DNA of 45,535 bases from Oscillospiraceae bacterium (GTDB lineage: Bacteria; Bacillota; Clostridia; Oscillospirales; Oscillospiraceae). Each line of letters starts with the position of its first letter. The stretch's first letter is position 1. The notes beneath the pieces are model-generated. The model had not been told where the DNA came from, searched no databases, and saw only the letters and a list, made by a program, of their open reading frames with translations. A program made the translations under genes and the position numbers. The stretch covers positions 1-45,535 of the forward strand of contig SVLX01000017.1 in the NCBI GenBank assembly GCA_015067725.1, written 5' to 3'. Below are positions 40,306-45,535 of this stretch, one piece after another.

Positions 40306-40641
40306 TTATGCCATGGTCAGGTTCAGCGGTGCGCCGCCCAGCACGTGGAAGTGAAGATGGGGTACAGTCTGCCCGGCATTGCCGCCGCAGTTGCTGACCA
40401 CCCGGAAGCCGCCTTCAATGTCCTTCCCCAACTGAGCAATGACCTCAAAGCAACGGGCGACCACAGCGCTGTTCTCCGGGGTAATGTCTGCCGCACCGGA
40501 GATATGGGTCTTGGGAATCACCAGAATGTGGGTGGGTGCCTGAGGCGCAATGTCCTTAAAGGCCAAAACAAAATCATCTTCATAAACCTTCTGAGAGGGG
40601 ATGATGCCCTCTACAATCTTACAAAACAGGCAGTCTGCCAT
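40306..40641 (-). CDS. HIT-family (HinT-like) nucleotide phosphoramidase
   Basis: HinT proteins hydrolyse adenosine phosphoramidates and other AMP-N or AMP-O adducts. The 111-residue protein has DCLFCKIVEGIIPS (with the zinc-type C4-x2-C7), LVIPKTHIS, and the histidine triad HLHFHVLGG with His95, His97 and His99. The ATG at 40641 has CGGAGG about eight bases upstream; the reading frame extends upstream to 40728 without any site. It is the first gene of the operon with the CofE-like protein. Confidence 0.93.
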   Translation of the reverse strand: MADCLFCKIVEGIIPSQKVYEDDFVLAFKDIAPQAPTHILVIPKTHISGAADITPENSAVVARCFEVIAQLGKDIEGGFRVVSNCGGNAGQTVPHLHFHVLGGAPLNLTMA

Positions 40642-40699
40642 AATCGTATCCTCCGTTATTTCTTTCCGGCGCATTGCCGTCTTTTGGTTCGCTGTGGGC

Positions 40700-40728
40700 A
40701 TTATACCACACATTGTCTGGTTTTTCAA
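40700..40728 (-). promoter_or_regulatory. SigA-type promoter of hinT
   Basis: On the minus strand TTGAAA (40728-40723), a 17-bp spacer and TATAAT (40705-40700), 59 bases before the start codon. Confidence 0.8.
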
Positions 40729-40799
40729 CCGGGGCAGGCTGGTCTTTTGCCGGTGGAATTGCCCTCAGCCCTCAGCTACGCCCGCCAATGGTCTGCGTC

Positions 40800-41372
40800 T
40801 CAATTCTTCCGGTTGACCAGATAGTCAATCATCCGCTCCACCGCTTTGGTGCAGGTCTCCACCGGCAGATCATCTTCCCCGGGTACATGGACAAACCCGG
40901 CAGGAATCCCACGGGGAACAGCCCAGTCCAGCAAATGGTACATGACGCAATTGCACACATAGGCACCCGCAGTATAAGACACCTGGGCAGGAATCCCGGC
41001 AGCCTCCAAATCATCGGCCAGATAGAAGACCGGGAGAGTGGAAAACCGTCCGTCGGGTCCACCGGGAATCAGGGGCACATCCAGCGGCTTGGAGCCGTCA
41101 TTATCCGCAATCCGACCGTGCGCCAGATTGATGGCTACCTTCTCCGGTGTTATCTTCTTCCGTCCCACGGCAACGCCCAGACAAATGACCATTTCCGGCG
41201 CATGGAGCTCCAACGCCTCCCGCAGAGCAACGGGAGCCTGGGTAAAGGAGACCGGCAGGCGCACCTTTTCCACCTCAGCTCCGGCGACCTGTCCCAGTCT
41301 CTGCAGACATTCCCAGGAGGGATTGGTATCGTATCCGCCGAAGGGTTCAAATCCGGTAAGCAGTATTTTCAT
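40800..41372 (-). CDS. pcp: Pyrrolidone-carboxylate (pyroglutamyl) peptidase
   Basis: Pcp removes N-terminal pyroglutamate from peptides, using a Cys protease mechanism (family C15). The 190-residue protein has LLTGFEPFGG at the start and the triad Glu77 (ITPEKVAIN), Cys140 (AGAYVCNCVMYHLL) and His162 (AGFVHVPG), in the spacing of the family. It is cytoplasmic, without a signal. It has its own promoter and lies before the hinT promoter on the same strand. It may finish the digestion of peptides released by the giant protease farther along this strand, but that link is speculative. Confidence 0.94.
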   Translation of the reverse strand: MKILLTGFEPFGGYDTNPSWECLQRLGQVAGAEVEKVRLPVSFTQAPVALREALELHAPEMVICLGVAVGRKKITPEKVAINLAHGRIADNDGSKPLDVPLIPGGPDGRFSTLPVFYLADDLEAAGIPAQVSYTAGAYVCNCVMYHLLDWAVPRGIPAGFVHVPGEDDLPVETCTKAVERMIDYLVNRKN

Positions 41373-41407
41373 GGCGCAAGACCCCTTTTCTTTTGATATT
41401 TCCTTTT

Positions 41408-41436
41408 ATTCTACCCGCTTTTACCGGAAAACGCAA
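41408..41436 (-). promoter_or_regulatory. Promoter of pcp
   Basis: On the minus strand TTGCGT (41436-41431), a 17-bp spacer and TAGAAT (41413-41408), 36 bases before the start. Confidence 0.6.
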
Positions 41437-41540
41437 TATAAAAATTCTGTTTTTTCGTGATTTCTTAGGTTGTCACCTGTTGAACAGTTTATTTCGCTCT
41501 CATTTAGCCACATTTTTTGGCAAATCGGAGAAAATTTTTC

Positions 41541-41569
41541 TTGCGCCTTTCCCCGGAATACGATATAAT
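41541..41569 (+). promoter_or_regulatory. Promoter of the NCS2 permease gene
   Basis: TTGCGC (41541-41546), a 17-bp spacer and TATAAT (41564-41569), with a leader of about 45 bases. No purine riboswitch fits into so short a leader. Confidence 0.65.
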
Positions 41570-41618
41570 AGCTCCATCCGGCCTACCGGAAAAAGAAAAA
41601 AGAGCAAGGAGGACCCCA

Positions 41619-43040
41619 ATGGAAAAACTGTTCAAACTCCGCGAGAACGGCACGACTGTTCGCACAGAACTGATTGCCGGTCTGACCACCTTCATGACGA
41701 TGGCTTACATCATCGCCCTGAACCCCAACCTGCTGACCAACTTTGACACCGGCTCTCCCCTTTGGAACGGCGTGTTCCTGGCCACCTGTATCGCCTCTGC
41801 CATCGGTATGTTTGTTATGGCTTTTGTCGCCAACAAGCCCTTCGCCATGGCTCCCGGTATGGGTCTCAACAGCTTCTTTGCCGTAGTCGTAGGCAACATT
41901 GTCACCGCCACCGGCATGAGCTATCTGGTCAGTTTCCAGGCTGCCCTGTGCATCATCCTCGTTGAGGGTATCGTTTTCCTGATTCTGTCCATCTTCAACA
42001 TCCGCGAGAAGATCGTGGAAGCCATCCCTCTGGGCATTCGTCTGGGCATCTCCCCCGCCATTGGTCTGATGCTGCTGAATATCGGCTTTGGCTCCAATGC
42101 CGGTCTGTACTCTGAGACTGGTGGCCCGTTCTATATGCTCCGTGACTTCTTCGGCGCTCTGACCCCCAGCGTGGCGCAGGCCAACATGGGCAGTGCTTAC
42201 GGCCCCATGGTTCTGTATGTTGCCACCACCTTCATCGGTCTGTTTGTCATTCTGGCTCTGGACCGGAAGAAGATCAAGGGTTCTGTTCTGGTGGGTATGC
42301 TGGCTGCCACCCTGGTTTACTGGGGCGGACAGTATTTCATCCTGCACACCAATCCCTTCGCCGCTCTGGAAGGCGCATCCTTCGTGCCTCCCTTCGCTGA
42401 CATGGCTGAGACCACCCTGTTCAAGTTCAACTTCGCAAGTCTGGCTGAAGTGGGCTGGTTCACCGCCATCTCCCTGGTCATCACCTTCTGCATCATCGAC
42501 ATGTTCGACACCATCGGCACTCTGGTTGGCACCGCCTCCCGGGCCGGCATGGTGGACGAGAAGGGCAATATGCCCAACATGAAGGAAGCTCTGCTGGCTG
42601 ACGCCGTGGGTACTGTGGCCGGCGCGCTGACCGGTACTTCCACCGTCACCACCTTCGTTGAGTCCGCTTCCGGCGTTGAGGCTGGCGGCCGCACCGGTCT
42701 GACTGCACTGACCACCGGCATTCTGTTCCTGGCCTGTATGTTCCTGGCTCCTGTGGCGGCCATCATCCCCGCTCCTGCCACTTCCGCCGCCCTGATTTAT
42801 GTGGGCATTCTGATGCTCAGTGGTCTGAAGAAGGTTGCCTTTGACGACATGACTCAGCTTGTTCCCGTGGCTGTCATGCTCATCGCCATGCCCATCTCCG
42901 GCTCCATTGGCCACGCCATTGGTCTGGGTATGATCGTCTACACCATGATGAAGGTTTTCTCCGGCAAGTTCAAGGATGTCTCCATCCTGACTTATGCCAT
43001 CAGCCTGCTGTTCCTGGTGAAGTTCTTCCTGGTGGCCTGA
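41619..43040 (+). CDS. NCS2-family purine (hypoxanthine/guanine-type) permease
   Basis: A 473-residue polytopic proton symporter of the AzgA/PbuG-like group in the NCS2 family. Typical parts: ELIAGLTTFMTMAYIIALNP (17-36), MAPGMGLNSFFAVVVG (about 83-98, substrate-binding repeat), VEAIPLGIRLGISPAIGLML, and IDMFDTIGTLVGTA (about 295-308). About 13 hydrophobic segments are visible. The ATG at 41619 has AAGGAGG six bases upstream; the frame opens 102 bases earlier without a site. Codon use is strongly C-ending, as in highly expressed genes. Confidence 0.92.
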   Translation: MEKLFKLRENGTTVRTELIAGLTTFMTMAYIIALNPNLLTNFDTGSPLWNGVFLATCIASAIGMFVMAFVANKPFAMAPGMGLNSFFAVVVGNIVTATGMSYLVSFQAALCIILVEGIVFLILSIFNIREKIVEAIPLGIRLGISPAIGLMLLNIGFGSNAGLYSETGGPFYMLRDFFGALTPSVAQANMGSAYGPMVLYVATTFIGLFVILALDRKKIKGSVLVGMLAATLVYWGGQYFILHTNPFAALEGASFVPPFADMAETTLFKFNFASLAEVGWFTAISLVITFCIIDMFDTIGTLVGTASRAGMVDEKGNMPNMKEALLADAVGTVAGALTGTSTVTTFVESASGVEAGGRTGLTALTTGILFLACMFLAPVAAIIPAPATSAALIYVGILMLSGLKKVAFDDMTQLVPVAVMLIAMPISGSIGHAIGLGMIVYTMMKVFSGKFKDVSILTYAISLLFLVKFFLVA

Positions 43041-43074
43041 TCATCCGGAAACTTTGCTGAATCCGTAATACTTA

Positions 43075-43115
43075 AGCCCTCCGACGAACGGTTGCTCGTT
43101 GGAGGGCTGTTTTTT
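43075..43115 (+). terminator. Terminator of the NCS2 permease gene
   Basis: AGCCCTCCGACGA (43075-43087) pairs with TCGTTGGAGGGCT (43096-43108) with one G-U, followed by a T run. Confidence 0.87.
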
Positions 43116-43130
43116 GTTTCAGGTGGACGA

Positions 43131-43162
43131 ACTCCCCGCTGAACCGTAAGCCAGCGGGGAGT
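43131..43162. repeat. Perfect 11-bp inverted repeat between convergent genes
   Basis: ACTCCCCGCTG (43131-43141) and CAGCGGGGAGT (43152-43162). It lies 20 bases after the stop of prfC. It could end the prfC transcript, but neither side has a T run, so a processing or stabilising hairpin is as likely. Confidence 0.55.
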
Positions 43163-43182
43163 GATGGGTTTATGGGGGTGGG

Positions 43183-44781
43183 TCAGTCTTGCTCCTGCTC
43201 CACCGTAATCTCCGAAAGCTCCAGCCCCGGATTCCGGCGGCAGGTAAAGTCAATGGCCCAGTAGCTGGTGAAGACCAGAAGGGATCTGCCCCGGTAGTCT
43301 TCCAGCAGTTCCGCATCAGAACCCAGATTCATATCCTGCAGGTCGCCGGGATACTTGTCAATGAGCCGCAGTTCTTCATAAGGCAGATTCTCAATCCGCA
43401 AATCCACGCCGTACTCGTTCTTCATCCGGTACTCGAAGACCTCAAACTGCAGTACGCCCACGACACCCACAATGACCTCCTCCATACCGGAGCCGGGCAC
43501 CTTGAATATCTGGATTGCACCTTCCTGGGCAATCTGCTCCGTGCCCTTAACGAACTGCTTGCGCTTCATGGAGTCTCTGGCGGAAACTCTGGCGAAGTGT
43601 TCCGGGGCAAAGGTGGGGATGCCGGAGAATCTGAACTTCTTCCCCGGTGCGCAAATGGTATCGCCAATGGAGAAAATGCCGGGATCAAAAACACCGATAA
43701 TGTCACCGGCGTAGGCCTCCTCCACGATTTCCCGGTCGGCGGCCATCATCTGCTGAGGCTGGCTCAGGCGCATCTTCTTATTGCCCTGAACATGGAAGAC
43801 TTCTGCTTCCCGCTCATACTTGCCGGAACAAATCCGCAGGAAAGCCAGCCGGTCCCGGTGGGCTTTATTCATGTTGGCCTGAATCTTAAAGACAAAGGCG
43901 GAGAAAGCGGGGTCAAAGGTATCAATCACGCCGCAGTCCGCAGTCCGGGCCAGAGGCGGCGGGGTCATCTTCAGGAATTCCTCCAGGAAAGGCTCAACGC
44001 CGAAGTTGGTCAAAGCAGAGCCAAAGAACACAGGGCTCAGCCGTCCGGCCTGCACCTCATCGACTTCCAGCTCCCGCCCAGCAGAGAGCAACTCCACATC
44101 GTCAATGAGCTGCTGATGCCGTTCCTCGCCCAGAATCTCATCGACCTGGGGGTCATAGAGGTCAATTTCCTGCTTGCCCACCCGGTTGCGTCCGGCGGCA
44201 CCGGAGGAGAAGAACAGAAGCTGACTGCCCTGCCGGTCATAGACACCCTGGAACTCCTTACCTGAGCCAATGGGCCAGTTCATGGCATAGGTCTCAATGC
44301 CCAGCTCACGCTCCAGCTCGTCCAGCAGGTCAAAGGGGTCTTTGGACTCCCGGTCCATTTTGTTGACGAAGGTGAAAATGGGGATATGCCGCATGGCGCA
44401 GACCTTAAAGAGCTTGCGGGTCTGAGCCTCGACGCCCTTACTGCCGTCAATGACCATAACCGCAGAGTCTGCGGCCATCAGGGTACGGTAGGTGTCCTCA
44501 GAGAAGTCCTGGTGACCGGGAGTATCGAGAATATTGATGCAACAGCCGCCCCACTGGAACTGCAAAACGGATGAGGTGACAGAGATACCTCTCTGCTTCT
44601 CAATCTCCATCCAGTCGGAGACGGCGGCGCGGCGGTTCTTCTTGCCTTTGACCACACCGGCCTGAGCAATCGCCCCGCCATAAAGCAGGAATTTCTCAGT
44701 CAGGGTGGTTTTACCGGCGTCAGGGTGAGAAATGATGGCAAACGTGCGGCGGCGGCCGATTTCTTGTTGTAAGGTTGACAT
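43183..44781 (-). CDS. prfC: Peptide chain release factor 3
   Basis: RF3 is the GTPase that recycles RF1/RF2 after termination. The 532-residue protein has G1 SHPDAGKTTLTEKFL (18-32), the RF3-specific KGKKNRRAAVSDWMEIEKQRGISVTSSV (about 45-72), DTPGHQDFSEDTYRTL (G3, about 84-99) and NKMDRESKDPFDLLDELE (G4, about 138-155). The C-terminal domains III and V follow. Length is normal for RF3. The start at 44781 has GGAGG eight bases upstream. It is a single gene with its own promoter. Confidence 0.96.
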   Translation of the reverse strand: MSTLQQEIGRRRTFAIISHPDAGKTTLTEKFLLYGGAIAQAGVVKGKKNRRAAVSDWMEIEKQRGISVTSSVLQFQWGGCCINILDTPGHQDFSEDTYRTLMAADSAVMVIDGSKGVEAQTRKLFKVCAMRHIPIFTFVNKMDRESKDPFDLLDELERELGIETYAMNWPIGSGKEFQGVYDRQGSQLLFFSSGAAGRNRVGKQEIDLYDPQVDEILGEERHQQLIDDVELLSAGRELEVDEVQAGRLSPVFFGSALTNFGVEPFLEEFLKMTPPPLARTADCGVIDTFDPAFSAFVFKIQANMNKAHRDRLAFLRICSGKYEREAEVFHVQGNKKMRLSQPQQMMAADREIVEEAYAGDIIGVFDPGIFSIGDTICAPGKKFRFSGIPTFAPEHFARVSARDSMKRKQFVKGTEQIAQEGAIQIFKVPGSGMEEVIVGVVGVLQFEVFEYRMKNEYGVDLRIENLPYEELRLIDKYPGDLQDMNLGSDAELLEDYRGRSLLVFTSYWAIDFTCRRNPGLELSEITVEQEQD

Positions 44782-44893
44782 GGTGTTTTCCTCCAGATGA
44801 TGGGGCTTGTTGGTCTATGGCAGGAAAGGCCGCGGCAGAAATGGAGCACGCCAAAACAGCCTCCCGGAGTGACGGTTACTTCTTAACCGGTTT

Positions 44894-44922
44894 ATATTAC
44901 CACATTTTATCCCGGTTGACAA
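44894..44922 (-). promoter_or_regulatory. Promoter of prfC
   Basis: On the minus strand TTGTCA (44922-44917), a 17-bp spacer and TAATAT (44899-44894), giving a leader of about 105 bases. Confidence 0.65.
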
Positions 44923-45011
44923 TAGCGACCGGGAAAAAAATTGGGTTGTCAGAAAAGCACTGCCATTGCGGAACGTAGGTAAGCGAGGAATGAGCATGGT
45001 AAGTGAAAAGT

Positions 45012-45042
45012 AAAATCCCGAATGCTGGCGCATTCGGGATTT

Positions 45043-45043
<1 letters not shown>
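45012..45043 (-). terminator. Terminator of the tRNA operon
   Basis: AAAATCCCGAATG (45012-45024) and CATTCGGGATTTT (45031-45043), 13-bp perfect stem and 6-base loop. It starts at the last base of the tRNA-Cys CCA end. On the minus strand it runs into TTTTACTTTT. Confidence 0.88.
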
Positions 45044-45117
<74 letters not shown>

Positions 45118-45123
45118 ATATGA

Positions 45124-45150
45124 AATAAGGAACGCTAAGCGTTCCTTATT
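45124..45150. repeat. Hairpin in the Gly-Cys tRNA spacer
   Basis: AATAAGGAACGCT and AGCGTTCCTTATT, 13-bp perfect arms separated by a single base. It fills most of the spacer. Confidence 0.8.
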
Positions 45151-45154
45151 CGTT

Positions 45155-45230
45155 TGGAGCGGGTGACGAGGCTCGAACTCGCTACCTCCACCTTGGCAAG
45201 GTGGCGCTCTACCGGATGAGCTACACCCGC
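45155..45230 (-). tRNA. tRNA-Gly (GCC)
   Basis: Acceptor stem GCGGGTG/CACCCGC, D-loop region TAGCTCATCCGGTAGAGC, anticodon GCC in TTGCCAA, T-loop GTTCGAGCC and an encoded CCA. Length 76. Confidence 0.96.
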
Positions 45231-45246
45231 ATCTGGTGCTGACCTT

Positions 45247-45270
45247 TGGAATCGGATTGCTCCGATTCCA
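45247..45270. repeat. Hairpin in the Phe-Gly tRNA spacer
   Basis: TGGAATCGGA and TCCGATTCCA, 10-bp perfect arms around TTGC. Confidence 0.8.
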
Positions 45271-45286
45271 GCAGTCAAGCAACTCT

Positions 45287-45362
<76 letters not shown>

Positions 45363-45365
45363 ATG

Positions 45366-45385
45366 TGACCAGAAGAATCTGGTCA
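45366..45385. repeat. Hairpin in the Asp-Phe tRNA spacer
   Basis: TGACCAG (45366-45372) and CTGGTCA (45379-45385), 7-bp perfect arms. Directly after it AGATGCAT occurs twice, two bases apart. Confidence 0.7.
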
Positions 45386-45408
45386 GATGCATACAGATGC
45401 ATTTATAA

Positions 45409-45485
45409 TGGCGACCCGGAACGGACTCGAACCGTCGACCTCCAGCGTGACAGGCTGGCGTGCTAACCGACTGCACCACCGGGCC
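45409..45485 (-). tRNA. tRNA-Asp (GTC)
   Basis: Acceptor stem GGCCCGG/CCGGGTC (one G-U), anticodon GTC in CTGTCAC, T-loop GTTCGAGTC and an encoded GCCA. Length 77. Confidence 0.96.
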
Positions 45486-45491
45486 AAATTT

Positions 45492-45535
45492 TGGTGGGAA
45501 CAACAGGGCTCGAACCTGTGACCCCATGCTTGTAA
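45492..45535 (-). tRNA. tRNA-Val (TAC), 3' part
   Basis: The anticodon TAC (from TTACAAG), the variable region, T-arm GTTCGAGCC and acceptor end TGTTCCC-ACCA are present. The 5' half lies beyond the window. Confidence 0.9.

Noticed and set aside
41570..41618. Purine riboswitch ahead of the purine permease gene
   Set aside because: The leader from the predicted promoter is only about 45 bases, too short for an aptamer plus expression platform; it has just a 5-bp inverted repeat.

Overview
The window reads as chromosome of a spore-forming, anaerobic-type Bacillota, most like an Oscillospiraceae/Ruminococcaceae gut bacterium. The basis is a SpoIVB-type sporulation protease, a Firmicutes-style housekeeping set (primary sigma factor, mreCD-PBP, rimM-trmD), strong AGGAGG ribosome sites, SLH surface anchoring and a cohesin/dockerin pair. 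GC looks moderately high, except for an AT-rich left edge. The species is inferred, not proven. There is no prophage, IS element or CRISPR array.

Layout. 1-350: AT-rich tail of an XRE regulator plus membrane-protein operon with a clear promoter/operator. 383-1351: SpoIVB-like protease (minus). 1704-3704: an isolated PLD-nuclease-like/P-loop ATPase gene with its own promoter and terminator. 3905-7225: trmB, the primary sigma factor and a membrane protein (plus). 7365-19083: a tight minus-strand run of 12 genes (U32 protein, maf, mreC, mreD, PBP2, rimM, trmD, GNAT, AAA ATPase, DUF4276-type protein, sirtuin, mutY) in which an ATPase/Toprim-like pair resembling OLD/PARIS-type defence modules is embedded. 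19084-19500: gene-free stretch with seven DnaA-box-like motifs in one orientation. 19501-23794: CBS protein, a large TraB-domain lipoprotein, an unrecognised 39-aa ORF behind a perfect hairpin, and a PhzF-family enzyme.

23843-29322: minus-strand LRR-Roc-COR (ROCO) protein with an unusual Cys ladder, a DUF1643 protein, a PH-like membrane protein, 5-formyl-THF cyclo-ligase and an XRE membrane regulator. 29502-39441: the most striking locus. An ArsR-type regulator precedes a two-gene operon encoding a cell-surface anchor (cohesin-like domain plus three SLH domains) and a 2530-residue secreted subtilisin carrying a complete dockerin. This looks like a minimal, cellulosome-style surface protease assembly, with a palindromic operator placed on the promoter. 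39588-41372: CofE-like protein, HinT and pyrrolidone-carboxylate peptidase. 41619-44781: NCS2 purine permease and release factor 3. 45043-45535: a tRNA operon (Val-Asp-Phe-Gly-Cys) with a hairpin in each of the three spacers between complete tRNAs and a strong terminator.

Genes were called from reading frames, ribosome sites, spacing and remembered family motifs. No database search was possible, so family names are recognition calls and functions of the putative defence and surface systems are inferences.
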